Shown piece after piece: positions 1-17,442 of a DNA stretch of 64,000 bases (positions are counted from its first letter, which is position 1; every line of letters begins with the position of its first letter). This DNA comes from Balamuthia mandrillaris (lineage: Eukaryota > Discosea > Longamoebia > Balamuthiidae), in the NCBI GenBank assembly GCA_031835245.1, contig JAVKOQ010000038.1, positions 206,001 through 270,000 on the forward strand, in the 5' to 3' direction. The notes beneath the pieces are model-generated. The model made no database searches. It saw nothing but the letters and a program-made list of their open reading frames with translations, and was not told where the DNA came from. The translations under genes were made by a program, and so were the position numbers.

Positions 1-255
1 GAGGAGGAGGAGGAGAAGGAGAAGGAGAAGAAGAAGAAGAAGAAGAAGAACAAGAAGAAGAAGAAGAAGAACAAGAAGAAGAAGAAGAAGAACAAGAAGA
101 AGAACAACAAGAAGAAGAAGAAGAAGAAGAAGAAGAAGAACAAGAACAAGAACAAGAACAAGAACAAGAACAAGAACAAGAACAAGAACAAGAACAAGAA
201 CAAGAACAAGAACAAGAACAACAACAAGAACAAGAACAAGAACAAGAACAAGAAC
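1..255. repeat. GAA / GAACAA simple-repeat tract
   Basis: The stretch consists of (GAA)n grading into (CAAGAA)n and (GAACAA)n. It lies beyond the last visible exon of the minus-strand ArfGAP-PH gene, so it is probably inside an intron of that gene, where the RNA strand would be pyrimidine-rich. Confidence 0.9.
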
Positions 256-268
256 AAAGGAATCTTAC

Positions 269-4519
<4,251 letters not shown>

Positions 4520-4951
4520 TCTATGACGCGCACACCGAAAACCCCGCTGCTCTTTATTGATTTATTTTTATTTTATTTTTTTTAATGGGCGACGGAGGAG
4601 TGTGTGCTCCTTCTTTCCTCTTCTTTCACGAAGGAAGGAATTGGTCCTCGGTTTTTGGGTGCACACCCGAAGACTTTCTTTTTTTTTTTTCAGCCTGCCG
4701 ATATTTGGTCTATTATTCTATTTATTTTTTTGTTGCGCGTTACAAAAAAAAAAATAAAATTTTAAACCGATAATTACGAAATGAATGAATTGTTCTTATA
4801 GGAATGTTTGAATGGGGATAGGCTGGTACCGTCCTCTGTGATCTTGATTTCCATCGATCCCACCAAGAATCAAACATATCGATGATGACGTAACTTTTAG
4901 AGAGGAATACATACCATGAAAAATAAAAGAAAAGAAAAGAAAAGAAAAAGA
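4520..4951. promoter_or_regulatory. Divergent intergenic region
   Basis: About 430 nt lie between the ATGs of the ArfGAP gene (leftward) and the VTT gene (rightward), so both promoters should be here. The stretch is AT-rich with long T and A runs. I see no clear TATA box in a convincing position. Confidence 0.4.
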
Positions 4952-6768
4952 ATGAACGCGGCGAGGGAGTCGTCGTACCAGAGGTTCTGCAGCGAGGGCT
5001 CCATCAACCTTTCGGATCGCGAACCGCACGTGCCCTCTATCGGGCTGGAGAGCCACGATGATGCGGCGGGAACGGCGTTGTTGGTGGACGAAGAGCAAAT
5101 CCCGTTGCTCGGATCTTCTCCACGGAAAAACCGGTGTAAATCTTTTTGGAGGTAAACACCTTTTGGGTTCACTTTTTTTTGTTTTTTGTCGTTGCAAACG
5201 AGCGCCACCTTGTTAAAACGAGACACATAACCTATGCAGTGCTGTCTGGAAATTTTTGAAAGGCATAACATTGGGCACCTGGATCAGGCTTGGCATCTTT
5301 CTGCTCGTTGTGCTCACCATCACGCTGCTTATTGTCTTTCTCAATGGCTACATCAAGGTTTGCAGCGCACACCAACTTTTCAGTCTCTTCAGCTGCTTGC
5401 TTGCTTGTTTCTCTCTTTCTTTGTTGTCGTTTCTTGTCGTTTCTTTCTTTGTTTCGTTACTCACTTGAACAAAAAAAACACAGAAAGGGCTTAAAGTCTT
5501 TCTAGAAAAGATGGAAAAGAGCATGCCATGGGGTCCCTTCGCTCTTGGCGGTGTATACGTGGTCTGCACCGTACTATTCGTGCCAGGCTCCATCTTGACT
5601 CTTGGCGCTGGATTTGCCTTTGGGCTGCGGTGGGGCGTCGTTACTGTGTCCATTGCTAGCACCATTGGAGCCACGTGCGTAACCCTTCTCTCTGTTGCTC
5701 GCCTTCTTTGTAGTCTCGTTCAACTACTACTACTCTTCCTCAATATCTTCTCTTCCCTCTTCTGTCACACTCTCGTCCTCTCATTCTCGCTTCTCTCACG
5801 CTATGGTTCATTCTTATCACTATGAATAAAAACGCAGTTGTGCATTTTTCCTTGGTCGGACGCTGTTACGAGGATGGGTGGAAAGAAAAGTGGAACAATA
5901 CAAGGTATTCAGGGCAGTGGATAGAGCTATTGAAACTCAAGGTTCTGTCTTTTTTCTTCTCATTTCTCGTAGATGTATCCCTTTCGTTGTCTTTTTCTTT
6001 CTTTTCCTTCTTTCTTGTGCTGCTTTGGCGTTCTTCCCATCTCACATACACACTTTTGTAACAACGAACAGGATGGACACTGGTGTTGTTGATCCGTTTG
6101 TCTCCAGTGATACCCTTCAACATCATCAACTATGCTTTTGCTTTAACCAAGGTGAAATGGTGGCACTACATCCTGTGCTCCTGGATTGGCATGCTTCCAG
6201 GAACCGTGCTGTACGTCTATATCGGATCCGTGGCTGCCAATCTATCCGAGATATTTACCGGTAAGCGCAGTAAACCGTCACAAAACTTTCAAAAGTTTTC
6301 TTTTTGTTCTTTTTTTTTTGTTTCATTTTTACGTTCGTTTTTGTGTTTTCTTTTGTTCTCTCTTGTATTTTTCAGTTGTAATGCTTACACATCGTCATCC
6401 TCTTTTTCCTGTTCTTATTTCTTTCTTTCTTTCTCCTTTTTTTCTTTCTTTTTTTGGATGGAAATGTCACGCCAGGGCAAGCCAACCAAAAGTTATTGCC
6501 GCGAATATTCTTCTATTGTGGCTTCGGAGTGGCGTTGCTGGTGGTTATCGTGGTGACGTTCATCGCTCGTCGGGCGGTCATGAAAGCTCTGCGAGAGAAC
6601 AACGAGCTGGAGGCTGCCAAACAAAAGGAGGAGGAGGAGGCGGAGGAGGCGGAAAGGCTAGCAGAAGAAGGAATAATTGCCTCTTCGGAACGACAGAAAA
6701 ACCAGGTGGTGAAAGCAGAGCAGCAGGACCAAGAAGTAGAAGAAGAAGAACGGTTGCTATCCTCTTAG
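4952..6768 (+). CDS. VTT-domain (TMEM41/TMEM64/Tvp38-type) membrane protein
   Basis: This is a multi-pass membrane protein of the VTT/SNARE-associated Golgi family, whose animal members act in ER or Golgi lipid scrambling and trafficking. Exons 4952-5151, 5240-5357, 5484-5674, 5838-5941, 6072-6260 and 6476-6768 join in frame to 364 residues. An acidic cytosolic N-terminus precedes a first membrane segment (LGIFLLVVLTITLLIVFL). The VTT core shows the family landmarks VPGSILTLGAGFAFG, AFFLGRTLLR and RLSPVIPFNIINYAFA, then WIGMLPGTVLYVYIGS. A last membrane segment (ALLVVIVVTFIARRAV) is followed by a Glu/Lys-rich coiled tail. An in-frame ATG at 4916 would add twelve basic residues; I prefer 4952 because the added stretch is a GAAAA repeat. 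The exact orthologue (TMEM64 versus Tvp38) is not settled. Confidence 0.9.
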
Positions 6769-7165
6769 TCAAACCAACCAAACAACAAAAAATAAGAGGT
6801 GAATTCTCCGTCCAATCAGAAAACGAAAAAAATGTGATCAAGATCATAATTTATTTTATCAAATGACTGAAAAGAAATGGCAAGGGAAAAAAGGGCAGCA
6901 AAAAAGTCCTTACGCATTCCTGCTACTTTTAGCGGGGAAAGTTAGTGTCGACAAGGACCACCGCCAAACCCAACCATTGCGCGTTGGCCAAATGAAAAAA
7001 TAGGAAGAAAGTTCTTTTTTTTTTGGTGGTGGCGCGACAGAGAGGAACACGACGCAGGGTCTCTCTCTTTGTTTCCTCCACTTTCTTCCTCGGTGGTGGC
7101 GCGACAGAGAGGAACACGACGCAGGGTCTCGCTTTACTTCCTCCAAAGTTTTTTTTTTTTTTTGG
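6769..7165. other. Intergenic stretch with a 39-bp direct repeat
   Basis: These 397 nt hold the 3' end of the VTT gene and the region before the small gene at 7166. They contain two identical 39-nt blocks at 7025-7063 and 7092-7130 (start GGTGGTGGCGCGACAGAG), 67 nt apart, each followed by a similar T-rich tail. No other coding signal was convincing. Confidence 0.6.
7025..7130. repeat. Direct repeat, two 39-nt copies
   Basis: Copies at 7025-7063 and 7092-7130 match base for base, with a 28-nt pyrimidine-rich spacer. The offset of 67 nt suggests a tandem duplication just upstream of the next ATG. Any regulatory role is unproven. Confidence 0.85.
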
Positions 7166-7575
7166 ATGGGCGACAGCAAGGTGCGACAAGTTCTGAGGAG
7201 CCTCTATGACTTTATGAACGACGAGCACCAAAGCGTGCTCTTCAATCCAGGGGCTTACTCCTCCAACCCACCTCCTCCGCCCCCGCCTCCCAGGAGGAGG
7301 CACCACCGCCATCGCCATCATCAGCCAAGAAGGAGAGGACAAGTGGCAGCCACACCTTTTTCTGCGGCGCTCGGAAAGCAGAGTTTCGTGCGGTAACAAA
7401 ATAAAAGGAGAAGGGTTGCTTTTTTATTGTCTGCGTCGTTCACCTCTCTTTTTTTATTTAAACAATACAAATTCGTTTTTGCTTTCTCTTATGCAGAAAA
7501 TTCCCGCAGAGCTCCATACACTTCGTCTCCTTGTTCTCGATTTCGAAACGAGGAAACGCGAGTCGACCACTTTGA
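7166..7575 (+). CDS. Small proline- and histidine-rich protein, hypothetical
   Basis: A weakly supported two-exon gene, 7166-7392 and 7497-7575, giving about 101 residues; without splicing the frame stops at 7396 with 76 residues. The N-terminal part (MGDSKVRQVLRSLYDFMNDE) looks like a genuine amphipathic helix. It is followed by a run of eight prolines and an Arg/His-rich basic stretch. The donor (GCGGTAACA) and acceptor (TTATGCAG) are acceptable and the intron is T-rich like others here. I do not recognise a family. It could instead be an untranslated leader or a chance frame. Confidence 0.35.
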
Positions 7576-8151
7576 TCCATTTCTTGACCATTTTTGCGAA
7601 AACTCTTCTACAGGCGAAAACTAGCGGGTTTCTCGCAAACTGCAGTTTCCTATTCCTCCCGTTAATTCGGATCTGATGGCCTAAATCAGGATAATTTGAA
7701 GATCCATTGTCATACAACTCCATAAAAGGACAAATTAGGAAGACAAACGACCAAAAAAGGTTCTGTACAGAGACTCTCGGAAAAAAATGGCATTGGTTTG
7801 TTACTTTGCTATGCCGTTCCTATGTAAAGAAAATTCCCGGCGGGGGATGATGCAAACCAAAAAAAAAAAAAATCAACGCAAAAGAACAACAAAATAGAGC
7901 AGGGGACCCACACACACACCCTCCCCTTTTCCTGCTGCTGCGATAGAGAGCAGATAGAGAGAGAGGAGGTGATTGAGCAAATGCCCATCTGGCTTATCTA
8001 AAACGAACCCCTTCGTTATTCTTTTCTCTTCTTTCTTTATATTTTAAGAACACAACACACACACACCACACAAAAAAACGGAAGAGTTTCAAGGGAGAAA
8101 AAACACAAGCAAAAAAAATATTTTTAAAAAACGAACAAGGCTTGCTTTCAA
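7576..8151. promoter_or_regulatory. Upstream region of the hybrid histidine kinase
   Basis: No coding potential is convincing in these 576 nt. The second half is a string of A-rich, CACACA and short GA-repeat patches. The kinase ATG at 8152 is preceded by a run of A and T. No defined promoter element could be assigned. Confidence 0.35.
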
Positions 8152-11100
8152 ATGCATGCAAAGAAAGGGGTGGAGGGGGAGGAGGAGGGGACAGGCGCAG
8201 AGGGGTTGGGCATGGACACCATGGACTGGGCCAGGACTGCGCTGGGGGATCGGGGGCGGTGGCCCGCCCACCTCGCCAGCATCGTGGAGCTCTGCAAAGA
8301 GAGCGCCTTCCCCATGGCTGTTTATTGGGGGCCTGAACACACTCTCATCTATGGCCAGGTACACTTTGTCTTTTTTGCTCTGCAGCAAACGGAAAACTCC
8401 TCCACTCTTTCTCTCTTTCTTTGTGGACTTTTTTCATCTTGTTCTCTTTCTTTATTTTTTTTTCTTTTCCTTTTGATTTTTCGCATTTCTCCTCTTGATC
8501 TATCTTATCTTATCGTTTTTGTTTTTTCATCTTTTTCATCTTTAAAAAAAAAAAACAGGCGATGGTGCCAAACCTTGGGGTGAAGCACCCACAAGCGCTC
8601 GGACAACCGGGCAAGCGGGTGTGGGGAGAGATCTGGGCGGACATTGGCCCCCTCTTGGACCAGGTCTACCACTCAGGCAAGTCGCTCGTCCGCGTCGACT
8701 TTCCCTTGTTCTTGCGAAAGCGGAGCGCCAGCTCCGTGGAGGAGACCTTCTTTTCCTTTGGCTTCTGCCCCATAAGAGGCCCTGACAACAGAGTGGACGG
8801 CGTGTTGAACGTTTTTTGGGACACCTCGCAAAGGGTCTTTAGCGAGAGGCGCCTCAACACCCTTGCCAAGCTGGCCAAACGCACTTCGAACGCAAAGTCG
8901 TCCGTGGAGGTAACCTCCCTCTCTTTCGTTTTTTTTTTTGTTCTCCTGTTTCTCTCGCTCTCTTCTCTCTTGCGTTCGTTCGTTAGTAGAAGGAACTCAC
9001 AACGGACACACCATGTCCACGGCTCAAATAGGCATGTCGTTTGACAGCAGAGACGCTGCAAGGCAATCCCGACATTCCGTTTTGTTTTATCTACTTGGCT
9101 GCAAAAGAAAATGCAGCCAAACTTGTGGCCTCAACCTTCGATCATTACCTTCATCAACAACAACAACAGCCTCAACAACATACCGAACACCAACAAAAAC
9201 AAAACGAGCGTCTTCAACGATATTGCATGAAGCATCTTCCCGCTTACGTTTGTCTTGATGCAGAGGAATACGATGTAGAAACAGAACAAGCAGACACGAA
9301 CGATAACAACATCACTGGTGATACAACACCAACAACAACATCACGACCATCAAGTTACAAAACATCGGATCAGTGGCCCATTGCTCGAGTGTTTCTCACA
9401 GGTCGAGAGGAGGTCGTCTCACTGCCACGGGATCAAGGCCAATTGATCTTCCTTCCTATCACCACCACTTCTTGGGAGGAGGTTGGCAAAGTGTCTGCGG
9501 TAATGATCGCTCGTGTGAGCCCTTTTCATGTGCTGGACACTCTGTATAGGGAGTTTTATGGACTGGTCGGCAGCCATTTGTCCACCGCGTTGAACAATAC
9601 TCAGGTCTCCCTCCTCTTTTTCCCTTCCCTCTCCTGTCCTTGATTTCCTCTCTTTCTTTCTCTCGTTGGTCTTCATGTGCTTCTTTGGTGTCTTACTAAA
9701 TGCTTTCAAATATAGGCTCGAGAAGAAGAACGCCGAAGAGCAAGGCAGCTTGCAGAGCTTGATACCGCAAAAACCACTTTTTTCTGTAACATAAGTCACG
9801 AGTTTCGCACGCCTCTCACCTTGATGGTAGCTCCACTGGAAGAGGTACTGCACGACCCGAAATTGTTGCCGTCGCACAGAGAACAACTTCAAACAGTATT
9901 TCGTAACAGCCAGAGGTTGTTGAAACTTGTCAACACTCTCCTAGATTTTAGTCGCATCGAAGCGGGGAGGTTTGTTTTCTGTCCTTGTTTGTTCATTATT
10001 TTTAAAGAAGGAGAGGAGAGAGAAGAGAGGGATTTTTTGTTGTTGTTGTTCTGCAAAAAGGTATTGCTAACAGAATTAAACAAGCAGAGTGTTGGCTCGG
10101 TATGAACCCGTTAGATTAGACTGTTTTACGGAGGAGTTGGTCAGCGAGTTTGAGTCGGCGGCCAATCGTTTAGGTATAAAATTATATATTCGATGCATAA
10201 ACTGGCCGTCCTCTTCCTCTTCTTCGCCATCGTTTCAACACGAAAATGCTGAACACAAACAAGCCACCGACGCACAATCTACGCAATATCAAGACAGAAG
10301 ACAAGAAACCAACCAACTAGCCGAAGAAGAAGGAGGACACGACGAAGACATTTACGTGGACAAAGACATGTGGGAGAAAATCATTCTCAATCTGGTTTCC
10401 AACGCGCTCAAGTTCACCTGGGAGGGCAGCGTCACCGTCACCCTCACCAGGCTCAGGGGCCAAGGTGCAGAACTGAAAGTGGAGGACACTGGCGTAGGCA
10501 TTTCCAAGGAGGACATATCTCATCTCTTTCATCGCTTCTATCGCATCCAGAACAGTAATGCACGCAGTGACGAGGGATCCGGCATCGGACTTGCGCTCGT
10601 GCAGGAGTTGGTGCAACTGCACGGCGGCACTATCAACGTGGAAAGCGAAGAAGGCAAAGGAACCGCGTTTACAGTCTTTATTCCCGCGGGCACCAAACAC
10701 TTGCCATCAGATAGAATCGTGAAGAAGATCGGCACCGAAAATTACAACTTCTACAACCCCAACTGTCATAAGAGGAAACGAGCGTCCAATGAAGAGAACT
10801 CTGTGGTTGGTTGCAACATTGCGGAGCAGTACGTTAACGAAGTGATGCAGTGGGACATGGTACCACCATCCAGCCCTTCTGCTTTTATGTTTGATAGTTG
10901 TGATTCATCGTCATCTCCTGAAGAACGGGCCGTCGCTATATCGTTGAACAAACATTACCCTCATCAACGCCACAATCCTCGACAACGACAAACGTTTGAC
11001 CACGACGCCATGAAGGAGAAGGGAGAGAGTCCAAACAAGCAGGAAGATGTGGAGGAAGATGAAGCTCCGTCTGCAAGACACGTTTCTTCCGTCCCAGCCG

Positions 11101-14100
11101 CTGAGGCGGGAGGAGGAGTACGGGCTCGAGAAAAAGAAGCCATTCCCTTCAACGGCAACAACAACGCCAACAATCCAAAAATTCGACAACGAAAGCCTCA
11201 CGTCCTATTCGCGGATGACAACGCCGAGATGAGACGTTACGTCTCCTCGCTCCTCAACCCATTCTTCGAAGTAACCACCGTAAGCAATGGTCAAGCCGCT
11301 TATGAATATACTCTTCAACGCGGAAGTCAAAAGAAGCCTGGTTCTTCTTCATCAACATCATCACCATTTCAATCTGTACCAACAACACCAAACTTGAAGA
11401 AAAAAGCGAAAAAGCATTGCTTCCGCAGACCCGACCTAATCATAAGCGACGTCATGATGCCCGTTAAAGATGGCTTTTCTTTGGTTAGAGACCTTCGCAC
11501 CAACAAAAAGACTAGTAGCATTCCTTTCCTCCTGCTCTCGGCTCGTGCTGGCTCAGAGGCTTCTGTGGAGGCGTTGGAGTCAGGAGCGGACGACTATCTG
11601 GTAAAGCCCTTTGCCGCCCGTGAGCTCATCGCCAAGGTAAGGGCCATGGTAAAGCTCAGCTCCGTCAGAAAGCAGATGTACACTCGCGAGAAGGAAGTCA
11701 TGAAGCATAAGCAGTTGGTGCTTCGTATAGCAGAGAAGATTCGCTGTGGAGTGTTGAACATGCAGGAGGTGTTGGATGTGACGGTGGAGGAGGTTCGAAC
11801 GGAGTTGCTGGCGGATGCGGTTCGAGTTTGTCGCTTTGAGGACGTCTCTCGACGAAGAAGCATCAAGAGCGCGAATAGCACCGCTAGTAATATTGCAGTG
11901 GGAGAAGAACAAGATGCAACTGATCAACTACTTCAAGAGCAAGACCAGGCAACAGGAACACGGAGAATATGTGTTATTGCTGCTGAGTGCGTTGATCCTA
12001 ACAGATCCGACAAACGATATTTAGGACACAAGTTCTTCTTGAAGGATGAGGAGGACGAAGAGGATGAGAGAAATGTGGGACAATCACGAAACGGCCACAC
12101 ATCAAAGAAGCCAGATATTTGGCAAACGAATCCGTCCAGTGATGACTTGCGTCACGTGGATAGATTATTGGATGTGATGCCTGGCGAGCTGAGAGAAGAG
12201 AACAGTCTTACGGCCATGATTCTCATGCGCGACAAAGTTTGGGGCTTTCTGCAATGTGTTCGTTGGGATTCTCAATCTTCTTCAACCTTTTCCTCCGCTC
12301 CTTCGTCTTCCTCTGCTGAATATAAAACAACGAAAGAACGGAGAGAGCATCATCATGAACCACAACACAGCCAAGAGGAAGAAGAGGAAGAAGAGGAAGA
12401 AGAGGTAGAGAGAAGAGCGCCTTGGACCAAAGCCAATCAAGCGCTGTTGATGCAAATAGCGCTGCAAGTCAGCTTGGGCCTCAACCAGGCTCGTCTTGTG
12501 GAGGAACGTCTGCAACAACAGTCGAAGTTGGAGGCCGCGCAAGCTGCCAACAAAGCCAAAAGCATGATCATGGCAAACACCAGTCATGAGATCCGCACTC
12601 CTCTCAACGCCATTATTGGCATGATGGAAATGTTGTTGGACACCCCGTTGAATGCTGATCAGAAGGAAATGGTTCAAACGGTGCATCACTCGAGGTAGAT
12701 TCCTACTTTCCTTTTTTTTCCCCTATCTTTGTTTCTGTTTTATCAGTTACTTTTTCATCATTAACGTACGCATCTTCACAGCGAATTGCTTTTAGGCATC
12801 GTCAACGATATTTTGGACTTTTCCAAGATGGAAATGGACAGCGTCGTATTCCATTACTCTGACTTTGAGGTTCGTTCTTTGGTGGAACGAACGATGGACA
12901 TGTTCGCGGAGATGGTTGGCATTCGCGAGATTGAGCTGGTCAACATGTCCAACCTCGATGCTCATCGTTCCAAAGGACTTTGGGTTCGCAGTGATCCGTT
13001 TAGACTGCAACAAGTGCTTATCAACCTCATCAACAATGCCATCAAGTTCACCCCGAGAGGAGGAGAGGTCATGGTCAAAGTCAATTGTTCCTTCCCAACC
13101 TCACAAACGACGACCTCAAACACGAGAAGAACATCGAGAGCAAAAGCAAGAAGAATCTGTTCTTCTTCGACATTCAGTTGCAAAGGCAAAGCAGTTTCGG
13201 CCAAAGATGGCGAACTGGAAGAAAAATGTCCTGAAGAAGACGATCAAGAGAAGGATGATGAATGTATCGAAGAGAAGAAAGCTGCAACAACCAAAGGAAA
13301 AGAAGTTACACCTGAAGACGAAGACGGAGACGGCGACGGAACAAATGACAAGCTTCGTGATGCAACACAACAGACAAGAATAAAAACGCGACGAAATGTC
13401 AAAGAGGAGGTCGTGCTCGAAGTGGAAGTGGTCGATACGGGTATCGGCATCAGCGCTGACGGAGTAGAAAAGATCTTCCAATCCTTTAGTCAGGTTAACG
13501 GCTCTAGCACTAGAGAGCACGGCGGCACCGGCCTTGGCCTCGCCATCAGCAAACATTTGGTGGAGTTGGCGGGAGGAGAGATCGGCGTGCACACCCAACC
13601 TGGCAAAGGCTCAACCTTTTGGTTCACTTGGCATTGTCGTTTGACGCGGCCTACTACTACAGCTACTGCTTCTACTTCTTCCTCACCGAGTACATCTTCG
13701 TCTTCGGCGAGTGTTTTACCGTCGCCCACACTTTCTTCTTCAGCTATTTCGTCATCGACATCAACTTCATCAACATTTTCTCCTGCTTGTGCTTCTTATT
13801 GGACTCCGCATCATCAACAACAGCTGCAACTGACCTACAAGCAGCACACTGCGACAGCAACGTCGAAAACGTTTATAACGACTAACAGAAGTCTGTCCTC
13901 ACCTTCCATTATAGCCTCGTTGCCTCTCTTCCTTCCTGAATCGTCTCCTACCTCTGGATTAACATCATCCACTTCCTCGCTCTCGTTGGCGACCGCTGCC
14001 AATGCTGGTGGAAGCTCTCAACGGGTGCACCAACGAGTACTCGTTGTGGAGGCCAAACAGCACAGCCTTGACTCAATTTTGTTGCATTTGCGAGATGTAG

Positions 14101-15639
14101 TTGGTTTGTTCTCTCACTCTCTCACTCACTCACTCACTCTCTCACACACACACTCTCTCTCTCTCTCGTGTTCTATTGTCTCTTTTCTTGTGCGGTACTC
14201 ATTTCCCTTTTTCTCGTTTAACTTTTAATTTTGTTTGAAAAGAATGTGAAGGAGTACGCAGCATGGAAGAAGGTCTCAGTACCTTTCAACAAGGACTAGA
14301 ACAAGGTCGCCCTTTCAGCATCGTCGTTCTAGACACGACTTCTCCCAATCTCGAAGCCGCCATCACGACCAGCAAATCCATGTCCACTTTCCTCTCCTCT
14401 CAACGCCGTAGGCTTCAGCTTCAACAACAATCACCACACAAAGATCAAAATGACGGCTACCAACTGAAAAAGAAACAAACATCACCAGCCGAACCAACAG
14501 AGGATACATGGGAAGAAACTGCAAAAGAAGAGGAGGAATGGCTGCCTCAAGTTGTTCTCCTGAGCGCTTCTTGTCAACAGAGCCGAGCTATGGCCAGACG
14601 TGGATTGGCCGCATTGGGTGCACAGCTGGGCAGTGGATACGTCACCAAACCAGTCAAAAAGAACGAGCTGGTGAAAAGCATACGGACTGCCATCGCACGC
14701 TCTCTGTCGTCATGGCATGGTCGCGCTGTCCTACGCGAACGTTCCACCAGAAAAGAGCAAGAACGAAGCGAAGAAGAGACGGAGGAGGAGGAAGAAGAGG
14801 AAGACGAGGAAGCAGGAGAAATGGTTGAAGAGATAGAGAATAACATAGCAGCAGAAGTACAAGCAAAGAAAGTGGGTTTTGCTGACATAGACATACTGAA
14901 TAACACCAGCAAAGCGAGAAGAAGGAAAGCACAGACAACAAAGCAACAACAAGAGCAACTTCAGCCACAACAACCATCATCACCACCCCCATCAACCACT
15001 TCTGCATGTTCATCACCACAACCACAACATAACGACGAAGAACCACAAGCCAACAGTAACAGTCCCAACAAACAAGAAGACCAAGTGGAAGCAGGAAAAC
15101 GGAAGAGAATATTAGTAGTGGAGGACAACCGAGTCAACGTAAAAGTGGTATTGGCGCAACTGCGAAAACTGGGCCTATTGACGGTGGACGTTGCGCTGAA
15201 CGGCAAAGAGGCGGTGGACATGATCCTCTCCTCCCCTCCTGGCCACTATGCCTTGGTCCTGATGGACATCGCCATGCCCGTCATGGATGGTTTCCAGGCC
15301 ACCCGCATGCTTCGTTCGTTAGCCGAATCTCGTCCTTCTCCTTCTTCACCATCTTCTTCGATAAATTCCTCAACGTCTGCTATGCCTGCAAAGGTTCTGA
15401 AGGACGCAAGCCAAAAATCAAACAAAAACGTCGAAAGGGACCACACAAATGCAAGAAGAGAAAGCGAGGAAGAAGAACAGAGACAGTATTTGCGGAATCT
15501 GCCGATAGTAGCGTTGTCGGCGGGAGCGATGGCGCAGGACCTGGTTAGCTGCCAGGAGGCCGGCATGGACGCGTTCTTGTGCAAGCCGTTGAAGTTGGTG
15601 CAACTGCGCGAAACGCTTTCTCGGTGGTTATCCTTTTGA
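8152..15639 (+). CDS. Hybrid histidine kinase with two kinase cores and three receivers
   Basis: This is a large phosphorelay sensor. Seven exons (8152-8358, 8559-8909, 9032-9604, 9716-9969, 10088-12694, 12782-14103, 14243-15639) sum to 6,711 nt, or 2,236 residues. Domains in order: an N-terminal PAS-like sensor (ending with the [13 protein letters not shown] linker); a GAF-like region; a first HisKA with phospho-His near residue 405 ([12 protein letters not shown]); a first HATPase ([25 protein letters not shown]); receiver 1 ([19 protein letters not shown]); a second GAF-like stretch; a second HisKA ([13 protein letters not shown]); a second HATPase with a long charged insert ([25 protein letters not shown]); receiver 2; and receiver 3 ([18 protein letters not shown]). 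Receiver 2 keeps an Asp (IVVLDTTSP) and the Lys (VTKPV) but has lost the acidic pair (VVEAK). There is no obvious transmembrane segment, so it is probably cytosolic. Confidence 0.93.
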
Positions 15640-15896
15640 ACCTTAAAACCTCCTCTTTCCCTCTTTCTCTTTCTCTCTCTATATTTTTGTTTTTTTAACT
15701 TGCTCATAGTTTGTTTTTTTTTCTTATTTATTCCTATATTTTGTGATATTCTTACTAAATATAGTAGAAATTTTGAATTATTGATTTTTATCTCCTGTCG
15801 TCGATAAATTTATCTAAATATAGATTAAATATTGCCAAAAATTTCAGTTTGCACGATAGTTTATTCCCGCCAAAAAAAAAAAAAAGAGCGAAGAAG

Positions 15897-16480
15897 ATGA
15901 ACCAGTCGATCCGTCGCTTGAAAGGAGGAACGACGGTCGCGGCACAAAGCGTGAAGCAAGGGGAATGCCCTATTTGTGGAGTGCTGCTTGAGATGACGTT
16001 GCTGCCTGCTCACGTCGAAGTGCACCTGGATGACGACTCTTCCTGTTCTTCTTCTCATTCTTCGTGTTCTTCTTCTTCCTCAAAAGAAGACGATGTGGAA
16101 CTGGCAGCGGCCACAAAAAAGATATGCACAGTCGACGATATCGATATCTACGGCGACCCTTCTTCTTCCTGTTCTTCTTCTTCTTCTTGTGCATGGGCCA
16201 CTTTTGAGTGTCCGATAGACGGCTGCCATGCTGTATTGCCAACTGTGGAATGGGAAGAACACTTGTCGTTACATGGGTTAGAGCAAACTTTGGTATCCTC
16301 TCTTCTCCTCTCTTCTCTTTTTCTGGTATTCTCTTTTCTTATTCTCTCTTCCTCTTTGCGTCCTTCTCTCTCTCTCTCTCTCTCTCTCTCTTCTTTCTCT
16401 CTCCCTCGTCGTTCTCGTCGTTCTCGTCGTTCTCGTTGTCGTTCTCATCATCGCTCTCTTCCCTCCGTTGTTCTCTTCTC

Positions 16481-16519
<39 letters not shown>

Positions 16520-17405
16520 CTTCTCCAATAACGTTTGTTGTTGATGCTGTGACGTTCAGCAAGAAGAAGATAAAGCAAAGCAACGAAGACAGGAACAGCT
16601 AACGTTTGAAGCACTTCAGCGACAGTACGGTACCGAGCAGCAACATGAAGAAAGCAGACGAAGAGAGAACGGGCGAAAGAGAGCAATGGAGGAGGATCCA
16701 AGCAAAGTGCAAATGGAAGGATACCTTTTGCAGTATGTTAGTAGCCTGCAGAGAGAACCACACCGTGGTGGAGGACGAAGAGGAAGAGGAAGAGCGACCG
16801 GTCACAACAACGACGATACACCCACTGCAGTCCAAATACTTGAAAGCAAGGAGAAGCTCATCAACTCTATTCATGGTCCTGATCTTGAAACAAAAACTGA
16901 ACGTACGTTTGTTTCTTGTATTTCCTTCTGTTTCGTTATTCGTCTTTGTGTTATTATTTTTTCATACTTTTTGGTTGTTGTTCTGGTGCAACTTCAGAGA
17001 TAACGAACAAGTTGAGGGCGTGTTACAGAAGGAATGTGGATGGCAGCCTGCGAGGTATGCGCGACGTTGTGTGTTGCACCTCTGAAACACTAGCTCATTA
17101 TTCCTACAGCAGAGGCGATGGTGGATGGGGATGCGGCTATCGTACGTTATTATCGTCTTTTCTCGTGCTTCTCTGGCTTGTTGCCAAGTATTCTTTCTTC
17201 CAACATTTCTTTTACCTGCAAATTGTACTTAGGCAACATCCAAATGGTGTGTTCTGCTTTGTTATCAAACGAACAGTACAAGCAAACCATGTTTGGTGGA
17301 AAAGGATATATTCCTACCGTCCCTATAATCCAACATTACATCGAGGAGGTTCTCCTTTTCCCCTTCTCTGCTTCTTCTTCTCTCTTTTCGCTCGTCTCCT
17401 CTCCT

Positions 17406-17442
<37 letters not shown>

